From NCBI GenBank assembly GCA_030770545.1, contig CM061098.1:5474001-5538000 (forward strand): DNA of 64,000 bases, written 5' to 3'. Both the position numbers and the translations under genes were made by a program. Under the pieces are notes generated by a model. The model saw only the letters and a program-made list of their open reading frames with translations. It made no database searches and was not told where the DNA came from. Numbering within the stretch: position 1 is the first letter of the stretch; every line of letters begins with the position of its first letter. The DNA comes from Macropodus opercularis (taxonomy: Eukaryota; Chordata; Actinopteri; Anabantiformes; Osphronemidae). Positions 38,670 through 51,700 of this stretch are shown in pieces.

Positions 38670-41649
38670 CGTGCACCAGCTGCCGCCAGACCTGCTTCCA
38701 CCACAACAACTGTTTGCATTATGCACCACTCACCTACATCTGACGTTAGGATTGTTGTAAAAGCTGCTATGAGTTGTAGGAATGAACCATGTGATTATTC
38801 ATGAAATAAATTACACTCTCTATACAACTCTGTGGTTCATTTTTGCTAGTCCAACGTAATTAGTCGTGTAAATGCACATGTTTAATGTGAAAAATACATA
38901 TGCTCCAGATGCTTTGCTAAAAAATTCAGTGAAGTGCACATGTTGCCTCTTATAACCGAGAAGCATGTGCAAAGTGCAGATTTCAACATTTATTCTTGTT
39001 CAGCTCACTACAGACGTGTTAATTTGATCAGATTGCTATGAATCATAATGGTAAGTTTGCTTTAAATCTAGAAATTTCCTTCTGCTACTCGGCAGCTCCC
39101 CTTCGAGCTCTGTACTGCAGGTGAGTCATTTTTATCAATAAACCTTCGTAATAAATTATTCACCAAGCGCATTGTTCACTGCCTCATAGCTGAAGGGTTT
39201 AATGAAAATAAGACGCTGTTTTCCTGTTTGTTCAAAGATATTTACTATGTAGGCACCGTGAATTTTCTGCAAAAAAAGAAACACGCTGCTATATGTTCTA
39301 TTCTTATACCCAGACATTGCTATCCTGGAAATAATGTGCCTAATTATGATTTTAGTCTCTTGCCAATATGAAAATGGTGTTCAATAATAGTCTCCCAGTG
39401 ATTACACCTGAAATATTAGTATTAATGATCCTAGAACAGCTACTGCAGCAGAGAGAGTTACTGTGCCTCAACACAGGGAACCTTAGAGTAGATGGAGAAA
39501 ATCAATTTTAATGGTATATCCGATACGTGATTTAGTTTGTGACCCTAAAAAAGGCAGGAGTACACAAAGACTGACCTTCGCTCAGGCTGATGTTACAGGA
39601 GCGCCACGCACCTGCCAGGACTAATGCAGCCTTTCAGGAGGCCGGACGCTGCGTTTCCTCCGTAACACGAGAGAGCAGTGCATTGTGTTGTACCGTGGGT
39701 GGATGAAACGCATTACAAAATCAATAACAAGCAACATTTCTTATAAAATCAATGTTGTGCTCAGCTCAGAATGCAGAACATTTATTCAAGGAGTCAGTTT
39801 CAGTCGTCTTCTGGGGCGGTTGTCATGTCTGTGTCTAGTTAAGTCAGAGCATATGATGAGTGTATTGATCAGTAACAGATTTTAGTTACATAGCTCCACG
39901 TTCTCATGGTCATTTCCAAAATATCTTCCTGATCCTCAGTGTAGTCGTTTCCTTTGCTAAGATGGAGACTGTCAGTGAATTTGGTTGCCTCCTGACATTT
40001 TCTCCAATGCCACCATGAAGTTGACATTTGACAGTTGGACGATGAAATTCAGGATGAGTTGCAGAAATTTTGGTGCAATAATGTTCTGGGATCTTTACAT
40101 CAAATTACACTGAATAACAGCGATCATGTCAAAAGCTGCCATTCCTCAAAATACTGCACGTTAACTGCTGAGCAATTGAGATTTTTCGTCCTTGCTCTTT
40201 CACTGAGCTGCTTGCTTCCCTGTATCTATACCAGAAATATCTGCAGGTTATTCCTTAACTTTTACAGCAAGTACAATGGCAGCATTGTATTACACCCACA
40301 CGCCTTGTGCCATACATAAAGTGAGGATAAAGTCAACCTTTTAACCAGTTAAAACTCATACTTCACGGTTCACAGGTTGCATCTGTGCAATGGGTGCAGG
40401 CCCGACCTTTTCGCATGGAGTAAAAAGAGATGCCAGAAGTGCCCCTGGCACTTTGATAAGCCAAATCAGCCAAGCACCGAGCATCTCGCAGCTAAACACA
40501 TCGCACCTATACATTGAATAGATGAGAATTTAGACCTTATCTGATACTAAAGACCTTCAAGTTTTAAAACGCTTCATTTTTCTGAGTCATGCTGCAAAAG
40601 CAGAATGAGTTTAGTTTTTTTTTCTGTACTTTGACTTAAATTTTTCATTTGAGGCTGAAAAATTTACCCATGTGTTTCTGAGACATTGCCTCTGTATTAC
40701 CTGAAGAAATTATTCAGTGTGGGAGTTCAATATGTCTCAGGTTACCACGAACCTCCAAATTGATTTCTCTGGGTGGCTTTGGAGCCCGGAGCACATTTTT
40801 TATTCTTTTTGCTCCGAGAGGAAAATAAACACCATTATACCTTTTGTGTTATCACATGAAATGTGCTGTTAAATTACTCTGTTTGGTGAAATAAGCTATT
40901 GCCTGAGGGGATCAGGTTATCAAGTCATACAGTCATACAGAGTGCAGCATGGCCATTTGAAAGATTTTAAAAAAGTCAATGAGGTTGCATTTCCCGCTTC
41001 CTTAACTACTTACATAGTCTTTGATAGCAGCCAGGAACACAACCTCAAATATCAGACGGAAATGTCTATGACTTTTAGATTCACAACATAACATCCAGGA
41101 TACAGGATTCAGGGTTTGGGAAGCAGCATCGCCATGGCAACCAAGACAAGATCACTGTGCATTCAGGGGATCCCGTGACTGCAATTCCATGTCCATGTTC
41201 CAGTGCTCTAAACTCCCCCACCCCTTGTTTACAGACCTGTGAAATCTCTAGCACACAAAATGGAGGCTCTTCAGCTCATTACCCCTGTAACACTTGACTG
41301 GTAAGCTTTTCAACACTTGAATCAAATGGCAAAGGCATAATTGGATTCAAATGAGATTTTAACCTATTAGAATAATTTTCTGTGTGCTGGAAAACGCTAC
41401 AATTTTAATGCTTAGCTCTTTTCACATTAAATGCTAATGGGGAATTGGTAGGTCAAAGCAAAGCCCATTCACAGCTCTTTAATTACCGGACACGGAGATT
41501 AAAGGTTGTGACCGATATTACTCTTAGCAAAACATAGTTGCTTGTGTGCGTTTTGAAAAGTTGTTTGAAGAAAGTCTGCTCCCACGTGAAGCTGGAGATT
41601 AGAGGATGTTTTTTGCAAAACACGAATGTGATCACATTACTGAAGGCAG

Positions 41650-41666
41650 ACACACACACACACACA
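41650..41666. repeat. Short (AC)n tract
   Basis: Eight AC units in the gene-poor interval upstream of the SINE copy. Confidence 0.9.
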
Positions 41667-41765
41667 GATGAATAACCCTAAACAACCTCGGTCTGCTTTG
41701 CTTCACATCATCGAATCCTACATTTTCTATTTTACCTGCCTGAAACGACACAGACATGAAGTCAC

Positions 41766-42005
41766 ATGCTGGAGCCTGTCGATGGGGCGAGAGCTGGTGT
41801 GCGTCCGGGACAGGTCGCCAGTCCATCACTGGGCCATATATAGACAAACACTCACTCTCACACCTACGGGCAATTTGGAGTCTCCAGTTGACTTAACTGA
41901 GCGTCGTTGTGGGAGGAAATCCGAGCCCACACAGGGAGAACATGAAAATTCTGGAACCTCCTTGCTGTGAGACCGGAGTGTTAACCCCTACACCACCATG
42001 CTGCC
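41766..42005 (-). mobile_element. tRNA-derived SINE, minus orientation
   Basis: Read on the minus strand it starts with a tRNA-like head (GCAGCATGGTGGTGTAGGGG as A-box region, then CTCACAGCAAGGAGGTTC towards the B box). The body then runs through TCTCCCTGTGTGGG, TTTCCTCCCACAA, AACTGGAGACTCCAAATTG, TATATGGCCCAGTGATGGAC and TGGCGACCTGTCCCGGACGC. I recognise this layout from a very common teleost SINE family, but cannot name the subfamily. The B box is damaged and the 3' tail missing, so it is an old dead copy. Confidence 0.75.
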
Positions 42006-43454
42006 TCTGAATTAGATAACTTACAAATAAAAGCACAATTCATAACAAAACAGCAATGTCACGCTTTTACCTGATTTAAGCAGCAAATTAATGGGAGATC
42101 TGCCATGAAAAACCAAAACAATGACCTGAAAGACACTTGTAGGGCAACAACCTCTTTTATAGTTGTTCGATTCACATATGTAAGATGCAAGATCAGTGCA
42201 GCTTTATATCACAAGAAGCTGTTTTACTGAAGTTTGTGACACATTTGTTAAAGCTATTTTCATTTTACTATTTGTTGTTTTTTTTTTATCTTGCATCTAT
42301 AAGATGACCTAGAAAGAATTAAGAAAGGTGCCTATAAATGCATTTTTAAAATAAGATGTTATTGTGTGTAAACTGACTTGAAAGAGGAAACATTGGTGAT
42401 GATGCTGGAACGCAGCAATGCTGAATGTTTGACAAATGGTAAAATAGACAGTTTATGGCATTCAGCTCTGCATCTACTATCCATACATCAAGAGCTGTGG
42501 CAGGGATCGGACACGTGAGTTTGTGCAGCTTGTTTTGTGCTCATGGAGATAAACAGTGTCACAGTCGTTGAAGTGTGTGTGTGCGTGCAGAGGGGGACAA
42601 GCCATTACTCAGCAGGAATCGGACAGTAAATAAAAGGGTGTTGTCGCACCTGCTGAGCGCTCCCTCCTGCGTCTCGTCTTTCACATTTTGTCTTGTTGAG
42701 CTGGTTTGCACGACAACTGCTCCACCACCAGTGTTTATTTTCCGAGCTCCTGCGGAGCCTGTTTATTGTGACGGAGTAGCCACAACACAAGCTCAGCTCA
42801 ATGGTGCTGATCCTGCTGCATCTTCTTTAAACATCCCCTCAGTTGAACAACACATATCAGGCGCATCATGCTCCGCCGACTGGAACACGCTTGTGTACAC
42901 ACACCTTCGTGTTTCAGCCCCTGTAGACTGGAGCCTCCCCTCCAACACGGTCCTCATGTCTCTCAGAATTATTCATTCCTGGCTTCTCAGCAGACCCTGT
43001 GTTTCCAAGGCAACAAGAGTTAGTGGAAGTGTTGGGATGCAACTGGAACTTGTTGGAAAAAGATAAACAGAAACATTTCAGCACAGTGGAAACACAGTGA
43101 AAGCTAAACCTGTCAAGACCTTTATGACTTTGTAAACAGGAACAGCGAAGAACTTAGATGCAACAATGTATTTTTCTTAATGACATCTTTCTTACATCTT
43201 CCCGCTTTGTTCATGATACTACTTCGAGTCATAATCTTTGGTTTCCTATTGCAGTAAGAGCTCACATCCCTCAGCTGGTGTCTGGCTATTAGAGCAGGGC
43301 ATGGGAGACCGGCACACTGAGGGTAAACGAACGGATGCTGGAGATCAAAAAAGCAGTGGAAATGCTTCCCCTTTCATCTCACCGTGGGAAAGGGCCAGAG
43401 GCTTGAATGTTCCACTAACATCACAATAAATGCCATGTCTGATCTAAACTCCTA

Positions 43455-43530
43455 TCCAGAAGGTGGCAGTAACTCACCTGTACGTTGTTTGCCATCTGCC
43501 AATAGAAAATAAAAAGAGAGGTAGAAGAGG
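43455..43530 (+). mobile_element. Fragment of a common teleost dispersed repeat
   Basis: GAAGGTGGCAGTAACTCACC, TGTTTGCCATCTGCCAATAG and a purine-rich AAAAAGAGAGGTAGAAGAGG tail follow one another. This resembles a fish repeat with a GGCGGTAATGCACC...TTGCCAACCGCC core and an (AAG)n tail, recognised from memory; the family name and class are unknown to me. Confidence 0.45.
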
Positions 43531-46500
43531 AACAATGTGCAACCAAGGAAGGTCTGGAGACCAACAGGTGGGTGTGTTGTACCACAGAGACGTTTGTACT
43601 GTATGTGTTGATTCCCTCAAAGCCTCTGACAACGCACCTGCTCTGCCTGGCCTGACTGAAGGATGGTAACACGCAAGGACCACCAACGGATCCCTTTGGA
43701 TGAAGTGCTGGATTCACAACATCAGTTTGCTTTCGTGGCTTTCGTGGCCGTGGCTTTTGAGACACTGCTGCTTCACTGTATGGAGAACCCAAGAGAGGGT
43801 CGGGCTGTCAAGACCTGCCGGCTTAGAAGGTAGGTGTTCAATCGCCTGTTGGGCATAAACAATGCAGGCAAGTAGTGGTTGCCCACTACAGTCACCTTTG
43901 AAAATATTAAAAAAATAATAATAAGGGGGGGGGGCGCATTGTTAAAGGTTAATTGTGTATTGATGTGAGTTTGCAAACTGTACTAAACTCCTGGCAGCCA
44001 TGAATAGATCCAGCGGTTTTGGACTCTGAGCAGTTTTAAAGGTGATGTTGTGTAGAAAACATAGTCGCTATCCTGCTGAAGTATAATTGTAGTGTTTTGG
44101 CTCAGCACTGTACTAACTCAGTACTGAGTCAAAGAGTTGTTGGGATTTGTTGCATCTACCACAGACATTAGCTCCTCATCCAGTTTGAGGCACTGGAGAA
44201 ATATCTTCATCAGTAACACGAATGGCCATCATGACTGTAATCGCCCAAATGAATTGAGGAAACACTATACGCACTAATTAAATGAAAATGACCTACGTGT
44301 GTGGTGAGTCAGAGATAAAACTAATGACCAGTCTGTGAGCATGTTCACATCTTCTGCTCGTTATTTTCTTTTTGATGAGACATCAACGAGACCTTTTAGT
44401 GATCTCTGCTTCAGCCACATACCCGAGCACGTGTGCACAACCATTCACCGTCTCCCAGGGAAATAATTATTTTCCCTCTTGGCTCAGTCGGTGTCAGAGC
44501 AGCAGAGGAAAAAGGCTGCGAGCTGTCTCCCTCTCTCGCTCTCTTGGGCATTAACAAAGTTTGAGTTGTGCCTGATGGACGGGGTAAAAAAAAAGAGGAG
44601 GAGAAAATCCTCTCTCTACTTTAATAGCAGCATGAGTAGCTGACTCGAGGCCTGAGGGGCAGACAGAAAATAGATGTACAAACATGCTCAGGAAGTGGTG
44701 GACGGACTATTCCCAGTCAGTGGCACAGCATAAAAATCTCCATTACAAGGACATTTAAACGCTTTTATTTGAATGCCAATCGTACCAAAGTAAATCTTAT
44801 TTAAGTATCAAAGACTCTCCCTGCAGCATGAACATAAACATCAGTGTGTTGGGAATATTTGACTTTTGTAGCACCACAGTTTGTTTAATCCACTCGATTA
44901 CTGTAGCGATCAGGCTCCCTAAGGCCCGAAGTTAAACATGGAGAGTTGTGGGATTTATGCTGTAAGGGGGAAAAAAAAGTTCAAAAATATTTTCAAATAA
45001 TTACGTCGTGGGGCCTTGAACAGTTCTAACTAAAAGCATGTATGAAATTCACGAGAGACATTTCTGGCACAGCCATGAAAGCGTGTAGAACTTCTCCTGA
45101 TTGAATTAGTGAACGAACGCTGCTTTTATTGATGATGGAACAGATCATTTTGCCCCATTGGCAGCTCATCCTCCCCAGCAGAAGAGTTTCTCCAAAATGC
45201 GTTGTGAATAAAAATGATTTTCCAAACCATAAACGCAAGACAACAGCCAAAACGTCAACTTCCTGCCTCTGCTGCATTATTATCTACACGTTTCCAAGTT
45301 AATAGAAACTTGACGTGCGGCAACATAATGAGCTATTTTCAGACGGGAACCCTGAACTTAACTAGATATTACACTGGTGAGCTGCATGTGAAAATGCAGA
45401 TTTCTAGGTCAGACAGTCTGGAGATTACCCAGAAGTATCCTGCAAGCTCCCTGGCACAAAGCCCTGGTAATGTCAGAATGACAGCGAATGTCCCAACTAA
45501 AGGTTTTTACCTACTGCTTGGTCTCATTTTCACTTAATTTCTGAAATCTTTATGCTGTATTTTTTTCAAAATGCTCCATTATACTGCTTGTAGAAGTGCA
45601 GTTGGCGATTAAGGATCCTCAGACAGTAGGGTTTGATTCTGCTGTTGTTAATTTAACTTTAAATAATGAATGAAGATACTGGTAAACTGACCTTCCTGCT
45701 TGATTATCTGATCTTCTCTTAAATATCCAGCAAAGTGTTTTAAAGTAGGAGCAGAAACATTTGGTCTGTTCCTGTTATTACTTCAGCACAGGATCTGTTC
45801 ATAGTGTAGCTACAGCTGAGATGACAGAGAGGAAACTAAGGTTAGTGAGTGAGAGATTTGGCTTTTTGTGCCAAGCTTAGTCTTTGAGAGTAAAGATCAC
45901 AAGAAGTGGGGGCAATCACAAAATTTCCATCTGCAGCACTGTGTGGAGTTTCCTCTGTGTGTGTGTTCATGTATTTAAAGGTGACTTGTATAGTTTTCCT
46001 CATTAATAAATCACTGTCAGGACCAGTTGCAGATAAAACCTTGCGCCCCACATATATAAGGACGACGGTTACACACGTAGGGCTTTTGTGTCTCAGTATG
46101 TGTGTGTCGTTATGTGTGAAAGGGTTAAAAAGCTTGTGCTCTAAGGGACAGCAGTATTGACTGGAGGTCTTGGTCTCTCAAAGCTGGCACCATTGACATT
46201 CAGTTGAAATGAGGAGGGGGAAAGGCAGCTTGATGACCCCCAAGGGAAACGGAAAGGGTCTGCTGTGGATGTGATGACGGCAGACGCACGATTCCTCTTC
46301 CCTGCTCAATGTATGTCCATGTATACGCATGCAGATGACTTCAACATATGTGTCATTCCTCAACTCGAGTGTCTCTCAGAGAAGATCTTCACCTCAGATG
46401 CAGCGCACAGCACGGCATCACCGGCATCTGAAGCCGGAACCATGAATGTTTCATGTGCTCATATGGGCCCATCCTTCCATTGGAGGGTTACTTTCTAGAT

Positions 46501-46805
46501 GGCACCGTTTGATAGCTGTGGTTTTCTTTTTGATGCCTCGTGACGGGTTTAGGGTTGTTATTTGTTAAAGTCATAGCACTCTTGGGATTTTGCACGTGAT
46601 GAAAGTCAATGCTTGAATGTGGTCAGGCAAGAGAAGATCCCGTGTTAGTGGAATCCATCAGTCTTCCTGTTCAGAAGGAGCAGGCGACGTAGCATAATGT
46701 GTGAGAAACATTGGGCTTATGTTGTGGGTGACAGTCATGGTTTGTGAATTTTTGTCACCGACCTACACTGAACAACACAAGTAACAACTAATCGTGCAAA
46801 GATAC

Positions 46806-46892
46806 TTCATTCATTCATCTTCTACTGCTTTTCCTCGCAGTGGTCCACGGTCGCCTCCGGGAATCGAACCCGAGACCTTCTCGTTATGAGGC
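46806..46892 (-). mobile_element. Internally deleted tRNA-derived SINE fragment
   Basis: On the minus strand GCCTCATAACGAGAAGGTCT is followed by an intact Pol III B box (GGGTTCGATTCCC), then a jump to the family's 3' end AGTAGAAGATGAATGAATGA. It belongs to the same family as the copy at 41766-42005; the body is deleted and the A box truncated. Confidence 0.7.
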
Positions 46893-48170
46893 TTATTAAT
46901 CCTAAATTGTTCTAAAGCAAAATATTATAGTTGAATGCACTAGCGTTAGCATTTGGCACATCAAAACGAAAAACTGGATTTTGTCTGATTGTTGGTTTGT
47001 GCCTGAGAGTAACGGTTTTCTGTCACACTTGGTCAAGGAGTCACATAAGGCTGCCCCTTAAACAGGACAACCTTGCGTAGCGCTCAGCCTTAGTACGCAG
47101 ACACTATTCTGATAAATGGTAGTTTAGGGTGAAATGCTTCTTATGAGCAGCCTGTCATCTACATCTGGACCTTGGTGCCTCTTTTATTCCAATAAAGCTA
47201 ATAAATTTATTTAAGTCTTAAACTATAGCTTCAAAAAATTTAGAAATTAGAAAAACTGTTCAAGTAACAGGCAACAGCTCTTCAGTTTGACTTTTGAATG
47301 CCCTCATATTTAGCTTTAATAAATCGACTTAAGCTGTCAGGGGCAAGTATGAAGGACTGGAGTGAATATGCCAAGCCACTCTGTCTTTCAACTATCTGAG
47401 ACAATAAGCCGGGTCTTCTCGTTCTTCTGCATTTTTATTCTAAAGATGGAAATGCCTTCGAGCTTATTTTAGCTTTTCACTCGCACTATTTTGGACGATT
47501 AAAAAAAAAAGAAAAAGAGACAACGTTAGTAATAAGTTACATTTTAAAAATATCGACCTAAGTGATGAAGAAATGGAAGAGAAACCAAGACAACACACAC
47601 AGACGCACACTTCATTACTTGGGGAGCCATGCAATAGGATGAGCTGATTAGGGTTTCAGACAAAGGCACAGTAGGCTTCAGCTGCCTCTCTGAATTCATT
47701 GTCATTAGCAGCGAACACCAAGTCCTTCTTAAACTCATTAGTTGATAAAACAACTCTGTGATTTCCTATTTAAAACACCTCCGTCCTCCCTCGCTGGTGA
47801 TGCTCTGTCTAGCACAGCCCTGCGTTTCCACAACTAGTCTCGGCCCTGAGACTGGTTGTGTCCTCAAATCCTCCTCAATTAATTATTTAAGTGCACGGTC
47901 TCAAAGCGACAAGCACAATGAAAGAGTTTACAAAGAGGCAGATCTACTCTGCAGCATTTAGACTTTGAAAGAATGTGATTTCCACTTTCAGCTTAAGGTT
48001 TTCTCTGGATGCATCGTGCCATTTGGAGCTGTTCTGTCTATTAAAGGACTCCAACGGAAAGTAGCTTTGAGTGTGAGCTTGGGACTGAGATCTGTGACTG
48101 AACTTCTTATGTGCTTGAAAAACATTTCTGTGCATGACTGTTCACTCCTTTTTTCATATCTTTGAGCTAA

Positions 48171-48794
48171 AAAGGTGCAGAATCATTTGTGATTTCCTGG
48201 CAGAATAACAATTTATTTAAATTTTGACAAAAAGGAAATACATACTTGTGCTTTGTTTACTTTAATGAACAGATTTGTTTATATACACCATTATTTATAT
48301 AGCTATATATATATAATCTCTCTCATTACAAGTAGCTAAACTGATTTATCACCATTTATTTAATGTTCATAAATATCAAAGACCCATTCCATTCTGGCCC
48401 CATTTGATAATCTAAAGGTGTAAAAAACGTTTGTCTTTTTTGATTTCCAAAAACATTCATTCAAAGATGCGTAGTGTCAAAATTCAAGTCAGTATGTCTC
48501 ATCTACTCAGCATCATCAACACTGACTTCTCTGGACTCATCTCAAACAAATGCCATGAACGCAGTACCAGCAGTGTTTTGCCCTGTTGTCATGGAACCAA
48601 CCAAGACGCGAACAACAGCAGCCTTGCTCCATGCAGCTGAGCCAGAGATCCTGGAGACGCACCTGAGCACGTTTTTAGCAATGCTTTTAAGAAGCGGACG
48701 CCTCTTGACACGTTTCCTCATTTTAATGTTGATCTAACAGGCAGTTTTGGTTTTGAGAAAAATAACGTAGCAACTGATATTAGCAGAGAGCGCT
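48171..48794 (-). other. glra4: Probable glra4 3' UTR with candidate poly(A) signals
   Basis: On the minus strand AATAAA occurs at 48355-48360 and 48212-48217 downstream of the glra4 stop codon, in AT-rich sequence with no coding signal. Which signal is used cannot be decided here. Confidence 0.5.
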
Positions 48795-51700
48795 TTACAA
48801 ATTTGCATGGATGTCCTCATGTCGCAGCACTTTATAGGTGATCCAGTAGAAGATGTTGAATATAAGAAAGCTCAGAGGAAAGACTGCTCTGGATATGGTG
48901 TCAATGCGCTTGGCCCGGTCCACAAAACGCTTGTGAAGCACCTCCCCATCGAACATGGTAATCGGAGGCGGAGGGGTGAACACAGTGGCTCCTTCCACAG
49001 CGGTGCCATCCTTGGTCTGCAGGCAGTGACCCAGTCCATAACCCCGGAAGTAAAAGCCACGGCTCTCCCTCACCAGTTCCTCCTCCTGTGGAGTCAAGCA
49101 TAGGGAAAACGCATCGGCGTCTTGTTGTCAGCAAAAATTAGGTTGTAGCTTTTTACATTTCCCCTCAGTGGCTGATTCCCACATGCATGTGGTGTAAAAG
49201 CACAAAAGGGCAGCAGAGTGTGACGGACTGAGAACATCTGCAGTAGCGAGGAGCATGAACGTGTGTCTTCAGGGATGAAGCTCTTTAAACACAGCAGGTG
49301 ATTTGTCACTTGCAGTGACCCCAGTTTGTCTGTCTCCTGTATGTTCAGAACGTTTTTGCTTGGCAGAAAAAGACAAATTTTAAAATCCTATAATAAAAAG
49401 CATCATAAGAATAAACTAGGGTAAAACACATAGAGTCTCCTAAATGTAATGTATTTAATCAATTAAGCCTTTTGAAGTTTCTGGGACTCAGAGGGCATCT
49501 TCATTAGGAGGACAAAGGGAAATATTCATTCCAAAAGTTAATCAAAACATTAACCTCCATCTCTCCTTTCAAGTTGCAATATGACAGAACTTTCAAAATG
49601 CCTATTAATAAAAAGCTGTGATCTCCATTCTACTGCCCTAACAAAACCTCCACTCGGTGTTGTGCTTTGATGAATGGCGGGGCCTTTTTCACAGTGAGCG
49701 AGACACCGTTCCCGCCCTCTGAAGAGAATATTAATAGACGTGCAGCTTAACTCTGACAGTGCTCTGACACTGAGAGATTCACTTTAGTCGGGCGAAGTGA
49801 AGATGTGGGATCTAAATTGGATGATTAGTAGTCGGCGTGAAGAGCTCTGAAAGCTGATCCTTGCACCTCTCCCTCGCTGTTTTCTCCCACTGACCCTGCT
49901 GAACTTCGCACCTCTGCGCTGGCCTGAGCCCCTGGCAGCTCCTGTCAAAGGTCAGCTGTTACTAATGTACTTCACACATGCCTCAGACTCGTGAATGCTC
50001 TTTGTTTAATCCTTTATGTACCTCCGACCGCCTTGTCTTGCTACTTTACTAATGCGACTCTTAGCTATGGGCTAAACTTCAGGATTCATTTACTGTAAAC
50101 GTCCTCCTTGTGAGCTTTATGGTTACTTTCTATTGCCCTACTCTTCAACGGGGGGCAAGGCGTCACAGATTTCCCAGCACACCTCAATTATCCCTCCCAC
50201 TCGTTCCTAAACGATACAGTCCATCATGTGCTAAACTCTAATGGTGCGTTTCTCAAAAGATAATCGGTTCTCATCGTGCCTGCGCATGCAGCTTCAGACT
50301 TTGTCATTTGTTGGCATGAGATCAGTGACTGTATCACACTATGCTCCGCGGAGGAGGAAAGTTTACACGTTTTCCAGGAGGCACCAGTGACAATGTGTAT
50401 TTTCCTGTTAAATAATGAAAACGTACACAAACATATTGCGAAACCTCTGCGGGAGCGGTGCCACATTTGGGGGATTAGTGCGTACTTGCTGTCTTGTAGA
50501 GTCAGATGAGAACATCAATACCGTTCTCATTATCCCACTGGTAAATACAAAGCCACAAGCAGCGGCCATGCAGGTAATTTACCTTAGCATAAAGACCAAA
50601 ACCAGCTGAAATAATCAATCAGCTTTTACATGTTGATCAATGAGATTTTAAGGTGGTAGCACAGAATTTTTTCTCCTGTCCAGGCCAAACTTGTTGTTTA
50701 TGCTAATCTACCAGCTGCTGTCTTTATATTTACTGTGCTTACATTACAGTGGATTTAATGCCCTGCAACTGCAAGAAAGTAAAAATATCAATTTCCCTGA
50801 AAGGTATCCTGGGAAAAAAATGTGGAAAGAACAAGAGAATGAAAAACTGATTACACACAGGACAGAAATGAAGTGCAACAATATCAAGTTGGCCATGTTG
50901 GTAGAAAGGGTCAGACAGAAAGGGTCAGCGGGACGGGTGTGATCAGCACATAGTAGGTTGGGTTTCGGGAGGGATGCCAGGATTAATTCAAGTTCGCCAT
51001 GAAACAACACAATCAGTTTGGAGCCTGGAGACGTGGACGACAAATGGATTCGAAGGTCGGGGTTAACACAGGGGGCAGATTTTACCCGGGCACAGGTGCT
51101 GCAGTGCTGATTCACACTCCTGAAGGTTGAGTTGTTACCGGGGACAGAGTCAGTTGCTTTCCTCAGGGACTCAACACTCCCAGGGTGACTGGCAAACACC
51201 TCCATCAGGAAGCAAGGCAGACATTTGAAAGAATAGTTACTGCTCTTTTTTTTTTGTTCATCTTCTGATGTAAAACAAGAAGAGCACTGCTGAACAAAAG
51301 CTTCTGTCAGAGAAATTCATTGGTCTTTAATGCATAATTGGTTTTGGACATTTTGTGAGAACAAGATCTCCCATTGGTTGGCTTGAATAAAAGAAATGAG
51401 CTATGCCATGCCAAAAAGAGTTCTTAAAGGTAAATTCAAAAGCTTTTTAATTAAAAAGACTGAGTGATAATAAAGGGCACGATCTGCAGCTTTTAAAGAA
51501 CTCACTTGAAAGAAACAAAGGGAATCTTTAGGGAGTCTGTTCACGTTATTTCTGTAAAGACTATAAATGGAGGCACCATGTTTTATTTTGGTAGCTCTGA
51601 GGGCTGTGCCTATATACAGCATCTGATACGCGGAGCCAGTGCACGGATTAGGGCTGCTGGCTCTGTGAATCGTGGCCGCCGTGCTCTGTGCTATCAGATT

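Larger units (their letters stand above)
35801..48170. other. 12 kb region without a recognisable gene (gla to glra4)
   Basis: AT-rich sequence with no reading frame resembling a known family on either strand and no credible exon series. Recognisable contents are a perfect 17-bp hairpin (38627-38669), two tRNA-derived SINE copies (41766-42005, 46806-46892), a short dispersed-repeat fragment (43455-43530) and a CA tract (41650-41666). It may carry distal regulatory elements of glra4 or gla; this cannot be judged without cross-species alignment. Confidence 0.6.

Noticed and set aside
42575..43066. 163-codon plus-strand open frame in the gla-glra4 interval
   Set aside because: No resemblance to a known family, low-complexity Ser/Thr/Cys composition and no exon partners. 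It fits chance in GC-richer local sequence.
50744..51205. 153-codon minus-strand frame with hydrophobic stretches inside the last glra4 intron
   Set aside because: Same strand as glra4 but not joinable to its frame and without homology. The hydrophobic run comes from T-rich sequence.
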